Source: Azolla caroliniana
Lineage: Eukaryota; Polypodiophyta
Length of the DNA: 64,000 bases
Assembly: GCA_043228905.1 (NCBI GenBank)
Contig: JBHGNT010000009.1
Location: forward strand, 1,240,001-1,304,000
Direction of reading: 5' to 3'
Shown here: in pieces, positions 21,904-32,600 of the stretch
Numbering within the stretch: the first letter of the stretch is position 1
Layout of the letters: each line of letters begins with the position of its first letter
Notes under the pieces: model-generated
Told to the model about the DNA's origin: nothing
Databases searched by the model: none
What the model saw: only the letters and a program-made list of their open reading frames with translations
Position numbers and translations under genes: made by a program

Positions 21904-24168
21904 CTCGGTCGGCTTGTTTGCTCAACAGGCCCAAATTAGCTCCCTCACTGTTGTGACTTCGATGCTTGTCGATTTGCCGATTCCTTCGTGTTGGCATCGA
22001 CTTGGCCTTCTCGTCCTCTTGGCCTTGAATTGATCCGGTTCTTCCGAATCCGTCTGTTGAACCGAATCGGCTGTCTCAGATTCGTTCCAGCTCTTGTCTG
22101 AATCGGTCGCTCCTGATTCATCTTCTGATTCCAGACCCTTCACCACATCAAACCCTGCCGGGGTCTTGGCCTTCTTCTTCCGGTCGGCTCTATCCTTCTT
22201 GACTCTATCGCCACTGCCACTTCTTCCGACTTGTTCGGATGTGTCAACTTCCTTTGTCGACTCGGCTCCTTTCTTCTTCTTGTCTCTCCGTTTGTTGGTT
22301 CTTCCCTCACCGGCGCAATCAGCAGTTTCTTTGCCTTTGCCCGTTCCAGTGTCTTTGCTCATTCTCCCCCTCAAGTGTGGCACGTCGAGATACTGAACAC
22401 CAAGCATTTCGGTGGAGTGCTGCAACTTATCTGATCCGAGTGGTTTGGTAAAGATGTCTGCAACTTGCCGATCCGTATGAACATACCGAAGTTCGACTTC
22501 ACCGCTCAGGACACGCTGACACACGAAGTGGTAGTGCACTTCTATGTGCTTTGTGCGAGCATGGAATATGGGGTTCTTGGCGAGCTGCATGCTACTTATG
22601 TTGTTGCAGTAGATCAGGATTGGTGTCGGCACCTCAATCCGCAGGTTTAGGGTTTGTCGCCAAAGCCAAATGGCTTCATAGGTGGCATTGGTAGCACCCC
22701 GGTATTCAGCCTCAGTGCTTGAAAGAGCCACTGTTGGCTACTTTTTCTTGCTCCACGCAACAACCGCGCTACCAAGGGAAAACATATAACCGGAGGTGGA
22801 TCAGCGATCCAATGCATCCCCGGCCCAATCAGCATTGGTGTAGCCAACTAGCTCTTCGGTTATACCATGCCGGTATAATAGTCCCCGGTCCTTCGTGCCA
22901 CTTACATATCGCAAAATTTGATGCGCACACAGAAGGTGCTCCTCGGTCGGCTTCTGCATATATTGGCTGATTACGCTGATTGGATAACTGATGTCGGGTT
23001 GGGTGATTGTCAAATATATAAGGCTTCCAACGATTTGTCGGAACCACTTCTCATCGCAGGCCGGTCCGGAGTCGGGACGAAGCTTTTGGTTCCGGTCTAG
23101 GGGTGTGGAGATCGGTTTGCATTGAGTCATGCCGAACTTGTATAACATATTCAACACATAGTGTCTTTGTGAGAGCAATATGTCGTCGGGGGTTCGGATC
23201 ACCTCGATCCCAAGGAAATAGTGAAGGTCCCCCAGATCCTTCATCTCAAATGCGTCCGACAATTGGGACTTGACTCGGTTGATTTCATCGAGTCCGGGTT
23301 CGGTGATGACTAGATCATCAACATACAGCAAGATGCAAACCGGACCGTCCGGACCTTGCCGGATGAACAATGAAGAGTCAGACTTGGAGGCCGCAAACCC
23401 CATCTTACACAACTGGTGCGTGATCTTCGCATTTCAAGCTCGGGGGCTTGCTTCAGGCCATAAAGTAACTTCTTCAGCCGGAATACCGCCGACTTGTTCA
23501 TCTCCGACTGGAAACCAGGGGGTTGGGTCATAAAGACCTCTTCTTCAAGATCACCTTAAAGAAATGCATTCTTCACGTCCATCTGGTGAAGATGCCACCC
23601 CCTTGCCGCAACAACCGCCAGCACCACACGAACCGTCATCATCTTCGCTACTGGAGCGAACATCTCCTCGTAGTCGATTCCGTGGGTCTGCGCATATCCC
23701 TTTGCCACTAACCGGGCCTTGTACCGGTTAACCGAACCGTCGGCATTGTACTTTACCTTGTACACCCACTTACATCCCGATCAGTTTACAGTGTCGAGGA
23801 GGGTCAACTAGGTCCCATGTGTCATTGGCATCAAGTGCCCGCATTTCTTCCTTCATAGCGTCATGCCAATTTGTGTCCTTTACCACTTTCATGTAGGTCT
23901 CCGGCTCACACACTTCCGCCACCTTGGTCATGTACGCATAGTGATGCGCCATGTACTCATTGTACTCGTACTGCGTCACGGGGTTCTTCAGGCAGGAAGA
24001 CTGGCGTAACTTGGTATTACCTAGTTTGGGGTCCTTCTTGGCCAGGTTGAACTTCATTCCTGAAGATCCGCCTTCATCCTTTCCGAAGTTGGATTCGCTC
24101 CGATCCGACTCAACGTTGTCGGTTTTGTATTCTGGCATCTTCTTCTTCCCCTTCTCTTTGTGCGTTGT
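21904..24168 (-). pseudogene. Copia I integrase end, RT, RNase H and charged tail
   Basis: Read from 24168 down: the end of the integrase region (KKKMPEYKTDN...), MKEEMRALDANDTWDLV, then RT. RT has [35 protein letters not shown] and [12 protein letters not shown], then a stop and a frameshift, then LLYVDDLVI with the catalytic YVDD and YVLNMLYKFGM. RNase H follows ([53 protein letters not shown]). After RNase H the frame stays open for about 170 charged residues (RDKKKKGAESTKEVDTSEQ and similar), parallel to H. Confidence 0.88.
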
Positions 24169-24420
24169 CGTGAAGATTTTCCGCGATAGTGTGGAAATTG
24201 TAAGGAACATTCGAAATCGAGTGCGGCTTTTCACTATTATTGTTTTGTTTTCTCGTGAGAAGAGCCACACTCGATTTCGAATGTTCCTTACAATTTCCAC
24301 ACTATCGCCGAAAATCTTCACGACATCCACCCCCACCAAACCGCACGTCCTCCGGTACGTGCCAAGAAGAGAGAAAGTGAGATTTCAGCAATAGTGATCA
24401 GTATGACTCCTCCACTAGGT
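24169..24420. repeat. Fold-back LTR fragments and inverted 3' end of element C
   Basis: 24169-24232 starts TGTCGTGAAGATTTTCCGCG in plus orientation. It turns over at about 24233 into the reverse complement of the same LTR start, ending CTTCACGACA at 24323. This is followed by the inverted PPT (TCCACCCCCACC) and inverted 3' UTR to about 24415. The segment can form a hairpin and also pairs with 27520-27700. Confidence 0.85.
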
Positions 24421-24534
24421 ACTAGTACTAGTTTACATGTGCCACTAGGTGTGACACATGTTGCTTCTCCTCTCAATCCACGCGCTCTACTTTCTTGTGG
24501 GGACTATTTGTGCCCCATGCTTCAATAGTCCGCT

Positions 24535-24700
24535 CTAAAAATCTGAGGATTCGCCTCCAAGACTATCTCGATTCCTTTCATGATTGGCTCGCATCATTAA
24601 GAATTGGACCGATCTTTGGCTGTCAAGACTCTTTATTCGTGCGAAGGCTGCTTCATTATCGAACACTTTGGTCTCCATCAACATGTACATTATCATCGAT
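24535..24700 (-). pseudogene. Inverted protease C-terminus of element C
   Basis: The minus strand reads METKVFDNEAAFARIKSLDS, then QRSVQFLMM and HERNRDSLGG before a TAG at 24535-24537. This is the counterpart of METKVLDNGSAYARVKSQDG and HERNRESLGG at the end of B's protease (8033 side). In B, protease and RT are on one strand; here RT begins on the opposite strand only about 25 bp away. Confidence 0.85.
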
Positions 24701-24721
24701 GAATATCATCGAAGCATCTTG

Positions 24722-27526
24722 ATTAAGGAAGCTGACGTCAACACAAAATATAAAACGGTGGATAAGAAGGTCAAGCTAGTTGCAGTTCCGCTACCGGAAG
24801 ATAGCTGGCAGAAGATGAAGGAAGTCACTAACGACCCAAGCTTAAGAGATCCGAAGACAATAGGTCATGTCTTCACCAAAGAGACGAAGGGAAAGCTACG
24901 AGTTGGAAGGGAGGATTTCCTTCTCCCTGAAGACGAGCGAATGTTTCAAGACATGCTTGAGAGACATGGGAAGACTTTCACATTTTTCCCATGAGAAATC
25001 GGATGTGCTGACCCAAGGACAATAGAACCAATGGTGATCTTCACGGTGCCGCTTGTGCCTTGGAATTTGAAACCGATACCGGTTCCGAGAGCACACCTAC
25101 CGAAGTTGATCGAGCTCTTAAAGGAGAAGGTGAATATGGGAATTCTGGAACCGTCGAATGCTCCTTATTCCAATAAGTGGTTCACGGTCCCAAAGAAGAA
25201 TGGATCATTGCGATTCATCCAAGATCTTCAACCCGTCAATAAGGTGACAATTCGAAATGCCGGAATCGGTCTGAGCGTGGATGAATTTGCCGAGGCGTTT
25301 GCGGGCCGGTCCATCTACTCCATTGGTGATATCTACTCCAGATATGACCAATTCCAATTGGTGATCGACAGTCGTGACATTACAACCATGTGGACTCTGA
25401 TCAGCCTTGTGCGGATGTGTACCTTACCTTAAGGCGCAACGAACTCGGTGGCTCATATGGTGAATGCCATGAACAAAGTCTTGAAGGATTGTATCCCGGA
25501 CATCACGATGCCATTCTTGGATGATATTCCGATAAAAGGATGTTCGGATGAGGAGAAAGATGAGTCGAAAGATAAGGAAGGGTGTAGAAAGTCCGCATTC
25601 GGGCAACTCGAGATCTTGGTGGTAGGTCACTTGTGTGGAGCATACGGCCGGAAGCCTTCGCCATCCAAGGTGAACACGATCCAAGCTATGAAAGAAGAAT
25701 GCGTAAACCAAACGGAGGTTCGAAGGTTCCTTGGAGCATGTGCGTTTTATCATATCTGGATTCCGCAGTACGACCATGTCGCCGAACCTTTATATGGATT
25801 GCTAAAGAAAAGAGTGAAGTTTGAATGGCGTGACGAGCACACGAACGTGATGCGAAGATTGAAGAAACTACTTCTTAAAGCTCCAACACTAAGAAAGGCT
25901 GATTATACCGAAGGAAAGCCAAATTATGTGACTGTAGATACGAGCCCAACCGGAATCGGGTGGGTCATCAACCAAGAGGGAAAAGATAATGCGCGGTATG
26001 CCATCCAATTCAGAGCAAAAGTTCTCAGCGAATGGCAACAAAGATACGCCCAAGTCAAGCGGGAACTTTGGGATATTGTGTCGGCAGTGAAGACGAACAA
26101 AGATTACCTGATCGGGTCGGAAGTGATAATAGAGATAGATTGTCTCCCAATCATCGGAATGATCTCGGGATGTGCAACCCCAGATCTACCTATGCTAAGG
26201 TGGATCGCCTATATCAAGTCTTTAAACCCAGAGATCCATCACATTGCAGGGAAGAAGAACGCCATAGCTGACATGCTGTCAAGGGCAAGATTTGAGAATG
26301 AAAGTGACATGGTTTCGGAAGATGAAGATGTCACCCTCGACTTCTTCAAGGTGAAGAAAGAAGAGCAAGTGACGTTGATGACCAAATTCCACGAGAGTGC
26401 TTGGGCAGGTCATAAAGGAACATGGGCGACATTCGAAAAGTCGAAGGAAAAGTATTGGTGGTCGAGCATGTACAAAGATGTACTCCATTTTGTGTCCACA
26501 TGCGAAACTTGCCAAGTACATTCGAATATACGTCATCTTGATGAGTTACAAACGACATACCCGCTCACCATACACTTCAAATGGATGGTGGATCTGGTCT
26601 CGATGCCAATGGGAGTGGGACAAATGAAGTACTTAGTGCTGGCAAGAGAAGACTTGACAAATCAAGTGGAAGGATGGGCCTTGACGAATAAGACAACGTC
26701 AGCTGTTTGCAAATTTCTACTTGAAGAGGTTGTTTGCCGATACGGATGTGTGGGGAAGATAGTCGTCGACCGAGGGGAATTGGATGCACATGAAGCAACA
26801 GAGCTTTTTGAACGACTAGGTGTGAAGCTCTCCCTCACGACTGCCTACAATCCAAAAGCAAATGGGAAGATCGAGCAAGGGCATGGACCTATCGTCAAAG
26901 CCATTGTACGAGCATGCAACGGATGAGTCGGGAATTGGCCATGACTATTGCCCTATGCCTTGTGGGTTGACAGAACGACACACAGCTGGGTGACAAGGTA
27001 TATGCCAACGGAGCTTATGTATAGACAAAAGTCGGTGATGCCCATCGAAAGGACGATCGCCTCATGGGTAGCGATACCATGGGAGAACAAGATGAGCCAG
27101 GAAGAGTTATTAGCGACACGAATAAGGCAACTTGAAAGGAGACCTAAAGATCTAGAAAAAGCGCGAAAGATGATGGAGGCAGCCTGAGTAAAGAACAAAA
27201 TTCGGTTCCACAAGACGCATCGACTACGTCCCAAGAAGATCAAAGAAGGGGATTGGGTATTGGTCTACGACAGTAGCCTTGACAATCAACACAATACAAC
27301 AAGGAAGTTCGCAAGAAGATGGTTTGGACCATATGTGGTGACAAGTGCTAACGACAATGCCACATACCACCTTGCGGAGCTAGATGGATCAAGGTTGGCC
27401 ATACCCATTGCGGAAAAAAGAGTAAAGATTTTCAAGAAAAGACAAGACGAGGATCCTAACCTCGATCACCTCGACGATGAAGATAGTAGGACAGAAGTAA
27501 ATGAGGACGTGGAGGATTCATACTGA
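24722..27526 (+). pseudogene. Element C pol: RT, RNase H, integrase
   Basis: The connector (NTKYKTVDKKVKLVAVPLPE) leads to a TGA at 24992-24994, then RT (MVIFTVPLVPWNLKPIPVP, FTVPKKNGSLRFIQDL, DQFQLVI), a TAA near 25430 and FLDDIPIKG. About 30 residues are missing after EGCRK compared with B. The long frame 25448-26926 carries RNase H (TVDTSPTGIGW, EIDCLPIIG) and integrase: an H-x-H/CETC zinc region, FKWMVDLVSMP, VVDRG, YNPKANGKIE. 26948-27526 adds the C-terminal GPY/F module (WFGPYVV) and an acidic end. It is AT-richer than B. Stops and deletions make it inactive. Confidence 0.9.
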
Positions 27527-27598
27527 TCACTATTGCCGAAATCTCACTTTCTCTCTTCTTGGCACGTACCGGAGGACATGCGGTTTGGTGGGGGTGGA

Positions 27599-28544
27599 TG
27601 TCGTGAAGATTTTCGGTGATAGTGTGGAAATTGTAACGAACATTCGAAATCGAGTGTGGCTCTTCTCACGAGAAAAACAAAAGAATAATGGTGAAGATAA
27701 TATTTTGAATAAGTTTAATATCTAGGTACAAAAAGATGGAGGTCTTGAAGAGCTTTCAAATGTGTTTTACCACATAAAAAACGGACATCTAAGTGACAAG
27801 TTATGTGGGAGTGAAGTATGAGAAGGAAGAAGAGAAAAATAAAACTGTGAGATATCCCACATAGACAGGACAAAAAAGAACCCTACAATATATAAAGTAG
27901 AGCAAAAGCTATTATCTTTGTGTCTATGTGTGGATTATAGAGAGTTCAAGATGACTTGAACAAAGTTAATATGATGAACGAGTGTGGCTGCCTAGCTACA
28001 GGTTTTGGCCAACCGAAATAGGACCGTCGGCGGCATCCGGCGAGATGACAACGGGATAGATATATAAATAAATATATGTATACACATATATATATACACA
28101 AGGAGTGCAAGTGTGGATTTGAACCTTGCATCTCCAAGTTGAGAGTCTATAGGCTTACCACTAAGCCAAGACATTTTCTTGAAATTTTATTTTTATCATT
28201 ATAGTTTTACATGTAAATTCTCATAGATGAGACCTTGAATGAGTAGCATGATTCTCATGCATCACATGTAACGCATGAGCGCCAAATGGCAAGCATGCAT
28301 CACATGCATCATATGCATGAGAGCATCTATAAAAGAGGAGATAAAAAAGAAGAAGGGTTAGGTACCTTTTTTTTATATGAAATTAAGAGAAGAAAATTCG
28401 TTATCGAATTGATCGTGTAACTTGTTTCTTAAATCTAAAGTCAATTGCTCAATCTTAATCTCGCTCTTTCGCCATATCAATCTTTCTCAATCTAAAGTCA
28501 AACGTTTAATCTCAAACTCTCTCTCTCAAATTATCTTAAATACA
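27599..28544 (+). repeat. 3' LTR of element C with later insertions (right end uncertain)
   Basis: Starts TGTCGTGAAGATTTTCGG after the PPT GGTGGGGGTGGA (27587-27598). Only the first 110 bp or so can be compared with the inverted copy. Beyond that lie an LTR-like word TGTGAGATATCCCACATAG at 27847 with a TATA motif at 27891, a SINE-like unit (27960-28172), and a TATA box CTATAAAAGAGG at 28327 followed by CT-rich leader-like sequence. Whether all of this is one LTR is unclear. Confidence 0.55.
27960..28172 (-). repeat. tRNA-derived SINE-like unit
   Basis: The minus strand from 28172 resembles a tRNA: GTCTTGGCTTAGTGGTAAGC. It has an A box TGGCTTAGTGG (28158-28168) and a B box GGTTCAAATCC (28115-28125), 43 nt apart as in tRNA genes. 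Acceptor and T-arm stems do not pair, so it is not a working tRNA gene. It continues into unrelated sequence for about 150 bp, as in a SINE body. The 3' end and target duplication are not certain. Confidence 0.5.
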
Positions 28545-29960
28545 GCTACCGAATATCCGAAGGTGTGTCAAATACAGCTCATGCGCGGACACCTTGTCAC
28601 CGATCCGGTTTTCGATGTAGACGGTTGTCTGGACCGCCTCCGCCCAATAGAAATGGCGCATGCTCTTCTCCTCTAGAATTTCCCTTGCCACGTCGACAAT
28701 CGACCGGTTCTTCCTTTCTGCCACACTGTTTTGCTCCGGTGTGTACTTGCAGTTGAATTCTCTCCGAATTCCGTTCTGCTGCAGATAATTGTTGAATTGG
28801 CCGGAAAAGAATTCTTTCCCGCCATCCGACCGTAGGCAGTTGATCTTCCTCTCCGTTTCCTGTTCAACCAGTCTTTGAAGGTTCCGGAAACACTTGAATA
28901 CTTCACTCTTCCGCTCAATGAGGTAGATCCATGTGTGTCGGTTGTAGTCGTCGATGAAGGAGACGAAATATCGACTCTCGCCAAGACTAACGTTCTGTGT
29001 CGGCCCCCATACATCCGAATGAGTAAGGTCGAGCTTGTTACGGCTACAGTTTCTTTCGGTAGGGAATGGAAGCCGGTGTTGCTTCCTGAGTTGGCAGGCT
29101 TCACATATTTGGACCTTTCGATCATTGAACTTCGGCAAACCGAAAACAACTTGTTTCGTTTGCAGGTCTTGAAGCCTTCGATAATTGATGTGGCAGATCC
29201 GCTTGTGCTAGAGATCAATATTCGATTCAATCTTCTGTACTTTGGCGAACAAAGCGGTGCCGACGTCATTAGTGTCGAGGATGAACATCCTCCCATCTCT
29301 GCGCCCTTGCGCACTAATCTGGCCCTCTTCCTCGATGAAGCACCCAAGGTGCGTAAACCGCACCTGCATCCCCTGGTCAACAATCTGACCAATTGACACC
29401 AGGTTCTTCGTGATAGTCGGAACGTGTAATACGTTCATCAGCTTCCCCCTCTGTCCGACGTGGCTCAAAGGGACTTCTCCGATATGCACAATTGGGTGAG
29501 GAGTGTCGTCTCCGGTTTCGACGACTCCCGGTTGTTCCAATTTCTCCAAAAAGGAGAACCACTCTTTGTGGCTCGTCATGTGATTCAACGCACCAGAATC
29601 AACGTACCACACTTCCTCCGATTTGAAAGTGGTCTTCTTCATCGAGTTAGCCTCGTGTTTCATCACCAAGGCTGGCCCTTTACCGACTTTTCCGGTTTTT
29701 GATCCTCCCGATCCTTCTGCGTAGCGCGAGCTTTGCCGATTCTCCCGATCAGTTTTGCCGTATCCGGATTTGTCTGAATCGGCGCACTTCTTCCAACACT
29801 CGCTTTCCCTGTGGCCCTTTTTGCCATAGTACCAGCATTCCGTGTCGGCCTTTCCTTGTCGGCTCCCGCTGCCGCTTTGACTCATAACTAGTTTTTCCTT
29901 TGTTATTATCAGTTGTAGGTATAGGTGCAGCTTCCTCCAATCGTTGGATAGTGACATCCA
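28537..29960 (-). pseudogene. Copia I gag end, protease and integrase
   Basis: 29957-29208 has a defective zinc knuckle, CWYYGKKGHRESEC (second cysteine changed to tyrosine), then the protease VWYVDSGALNHMTSHKEWF with intact DSGA. The GAG-pre-integrase region follows (LVSIGQIVDQGMQVRF). 29138-28536 contains integrase: a CEACQLRKQHRLPF zinc segment, YFVSFIDDYNRHTWIY, LRSDGGKEF and QNSVAERKNRSIVDVAR (the D-D-E residues). It ends at HLRIFGS, where element C begins. The reading frame is largely open from protease to integrase apart from frame changes near 29200. Confidence 0.88.
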
Positions 29961-31430
29961 CCATCTTCTGTTGCCCTTGTAGCTCTAGTTTTCGTTGTTG
30001 AGCTATTTCAATCTCCATGTCATCTTCCTTCTGTTTCAATTTATCTAGCGAGATTGTTTTGGTAGGTGGTTGACCCTCTATCAACCGAGAAGATGACTTA
30101 GAAAGCATTGTTGTCATTGGGGGACATGTATCAGTCTTCGATGGGATCAATGAACCTATCGCAAGTGGCACTTGAGGGTCGTCACTACCTGAAGTGTTGT
30201 ATATTTATTATGAAGGGGAGGAAATTCCTGAAGGTTATTAGGTTGTACTTGTTGAATTTTACTTGGTCGAGAAGTTTTCCTATTCCCTACTATAGTCCAT
30301 CCTTCATATGAGGCCTTATATGGAATAATGGCCGTAGAGGGCTCCACTATATGAGAGGCATTTTGAAACTTAGGACAATGTTTGGCCAAATGGCCAAACC
30401 CGAAACACCGAAACACCGAAAACATTGATTAGGCAGACCTCGGTACATGATTTTCTGAGAATACGGAGACTGCGTTGAGTTCAACAAATTGGGCAACAAA
30501 ATGTGAGACGACAATATTGTCGCCCTAGAAACCAGAATTTTAGCTGATATCGCACCTAACATTTTGTCTCCTTTTTTTCGTGGCTTATCATATACCTCTA
30601 ATACCGTACCAATTGTAGCAGCAATTAATTCGATAGAAATTATCTATTCTTTACACAAATTCGGAAAACCCACCATACATGTATAAAGAGAGTCATGTTC
30701 ATGGAGTACCTAGTTTGTCGAGAAATTGTGGATCCATTTGTGAAAAGAAACCCATCCTCCCTTCATCGCGATAGCTTTCCTGTCTAACATAAATGGCACC
30801 ATTCGATCTAATTCAAACTCGAGCTGATAGTAGTTCCTTCCTAACATTTGCACATCCACGATGTTGTCAACATCTTGTTTTAACACATCTTGTAACAGTA
30901 AACGTATATCCGCACGTGATGGACGAATCCCCAACACACGTGCAATGATCATCCTCCTTTCAGTCACTTGAATCTCTCACAAAATATGAATCCTATCTTG
31001 TTCTGATAACATGAGTTCAACCACATTGTCCGAAATAGGAGTTGCATCTGGGTTAGCTACACTAGAGCCCCAATAAGGCTTATCGCGACCTTGTGTTGAG
31101 TGTTCCTGTCTTAAACCTGCATCCATGTTTGTCGAACCATCACCTACAACCCCATTAAGCAAATTTCTTATCACATCTGATTGCTTGCTATGTGTTCCAA
31201 TCCTAGTCTTTCCTTCAAAAGATGATCCCTCCAACGACCTTGACGCAACAACCTTCGTGGCTAGAATTTCCTGTCCACTTGGTACTACAGTAACATGTGA
31301 ATATGCAGGCATCACCATTGTCTTATTCCCCTGTCCCGATGCTATCAGATCAACCATACATGTGGCGGCTGCTCTAGTAGATGTAACAGATGAAGGCAAG
31401 GAATCATGGGGAGAGGAAAGTAAGGGAGCG
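29900..31430 (-). pseudogene. LINE ORF1 (RNA-binding protein with CCHC knuckle)
   Basis: Frames 31399-30977, 30967-30710 and 30562-30156 form a decayed plant L1 ORF1. The middle part, MIIARVLGIRPSRADIR to GGWVSFHKWIHNF, is the DUF4283-like RNA-binding region. QCFRCFGFGHLAKHCPKF is a zinc knuckle. A later frame, 30171-29760 (KLKQKEDDMEIEIAQQRKLE), may be the C-terminus. ORF1 coats the LINE RNA. Because Copia I begins near 29900, the ORF1 end and the spacer to ORF2 are lost or displaced. Confidence 0.75.
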
Positions 31431-31459
31431 TGAGGAAAGGGAGCTTAAGAAGAGGAAGG

Positions 31460-31476
31460 TCTAACTGTCAAGGTTT
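31460..31476. repeat. LINE target-site duplication, right copy
   Basis: TCTAACTGTCAAGGTTT, the partner of 16349-16365 with one transition. Confidence 0.9.
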
Positions 31477-31734
31477 TCTCTAACCTAACTAGTAAACCAC
31501 ATAAACGACTTAACCGGTTTGAGCCGGTTTGGCAAGGCTCAAGCCAAGCCGAACCAAGCTCAAACCGTTTAGTCCAGCTCAAGCCTAAGCCGAGCCGAGC
31601 CGCGAAGCCGGTTTAGCTAAACGGTTTAGGCTTGAGCCGAGCCGTTGCCAATCCCTAGTTGATCCACATTCCATACCATCCATTATGTATGTATTGATGT
31701 AGATGGCGTTGAGAAGAAATAAACATCACAGAGA
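31477..31734. other. Intergenic, inverted-repeat-rich
   Basis: No gene. 31500-31660 is a low-complexity patchwork of AACCGGTTTGAGCC and its complement (GGCTCAAGCC, GGTTTAGGCTTGAGCC) that can fold back. A similar AAACCG-rich patch lies on the other side of the LINE at 15670-15780. Confidence 0.6.
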
Positions 31735-32600
31735 TAAGTCAAATTTCATTAAAAGAAATTCAAAACTCTCCATTGATACATATAGGAAGTTTAGAACTTC
31801 CAAATTTACCGAAACCGTTAGATTCAATCTTGTACAAATTACCAACACATAGTACATTAAATGATGCCCATGATGATTATCTAAATCATTATTCTCATGA
31901 GATCCAACAAAATCATTTTTAAGATGATGATTCATCAATCAATAAGCATGCTCATAATCTTTGAAGATCATGATCAATGGTAGAGATCCAATGCTCGGTA
32001 GGGGGGGTCCGACCCAAGGAAACTACAAGCTTAGATGCAGTGATGCCACTGACGGCCAAGAAATTGCCAGTTTAGAGCACGGCCATAAGGGTTGAGTCGG
32101 CTATCATGTTCATCCTAAATGAGGCCATTGCCTCTAAGATGATGATTCTATAATCGAAAAGAAGTTAGTGTGTTGATAAGCAATGTGTAATGGTGCTAGC
32201 TATTGGTTTTGTGAATATTGGGTTCATGAGTTTATTTATATAAGGAACTTCTTGTGGGGTGAGGGCTTCATGAGGACTGGCTTTAAAGAAATGGCACATG
32301 ATTATTATTGGTCTTATTGGCACATAGGCAGGTTCTCCTTTTATCAAGCGCAAGGTTAGAGATCCTTTAACACACGTCGTGCCCACTGTGACAATAGAAC
32401 CTTTACTAGACATGTCTCGATCGACACCTTCTCACTAATCAACACCACTAGAAAGTCTTATTTTTCCCCATGGTGTTTAGAAAGTGCGAGGCTAGAAAGT
32501 CTCATTTTACACATGACGTGCATTAGGTGTGACATTAGAGAGTCCCATTTTGCCCACTGGCATCATCTTTGAGATTAGAACATCAATGTAAGATTGGGGG
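31735..32600 (-). pseudogene. Deleted tandem duplicate of the dirigent gene
   Basis: Matches the functional unit at about 33620-35000 in 3' UTR (31735-31870 against 33620-33730), coding ends and promoter. Minus-strand coding starts at ATG 32128 (ASFRMN, compare ASLRMN in the gene) and stops after about 18 codons. It jumps straight to the gene's C-terminal region (FLAVSGITASKLV, compare FLAARGVATSKLV) near 32040. The central roughly 130 codons are deleted. Upstream, a TATA box (TATATAAA near 32233) and the conserved upstream blocks are kept. It is a dead copy formed by tandem duplication. Confidence 0.8.

Larger units (their letters stand above)
24169..28544 (+). mobile_element. Ty3 element C, rearranged copy of the B lineage
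   Basis: Pol in plus orientation (24722-27526) ends with a B-type PPT and LTR start at 27599. The left part, however, is inverted. 24233-24420 is the reverse complement of 27520-27700 (3' UTR, PPT, LTR start), and 24535-24700 encodes the protease end on the minus strand. A further 64 bp of LTR start in plus orientation sits at 24169-24232. gag, PBS and a normal 5' LTR are absent. It interrupts Copia I between integrase and RT. The right boundary, near 28544, is where Copia I integrase coding resumes; no target duplication was found. Confidence 0.8.
20817..29900 (-). mobile_element. Copia element I, nested in the LINE and itself split
   Basis: Minus-strand Ty1/copia of the H family. It has gag C-terminus, protease and integrase at 28537-29960, then RT, RNase H and charged tail at 21904-24168, then PPT and an LTR fragment at 20817-21028. 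No 5' LTR or gag N-terminus is present, so its insertion into the LINE was followed by a deletion. It hosts a solo LTR (21190-21898) and the Ty3 copy C (24169-28544). The right-hand junction with LINE ORF1, near 29900, is approximate. Confidence 0.8.
16366..31459 (-). mobile_element. L1-type LINE split by about 9 kb of later insertions
   Basis: A non-LTR retrotransposon in minus orientation. Its 5' end is at 31459, ORF1 at about 29900-31430, ORF2 at 16464-20797, and its 3' end has an A7 tail at 16367-16373. A 17-bp duplication flanks 16366 and 31459, which shows that both halves are one insertion. Between ORF1 and ORF2 lie Copia I, a solo LTR and the rearranged Ty3 copy C. Decay is advanced (many stops and frameshifts), as expected for the oldest layer. 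Confidence 0.9.

Noticed and set aside
28109-28172. A functional tRNA gene
   Set aside because: A and B boxes are present but acceptor and T-arm stems do not pair; treated as a SINE-like unit.
24169-28544. A target-site duplication for element C
   Set aside because: TGCGT before 24169 and GCTAC after 28544 differ, and Copia I sequence is also missing between the two sides, so a deletion accompanied the event.
30837-31433. Plus-strand open frames such as 31125-31433
   Set aside because: They lie opposite LINE ORF1, which has recognisable domains on the minus strand.
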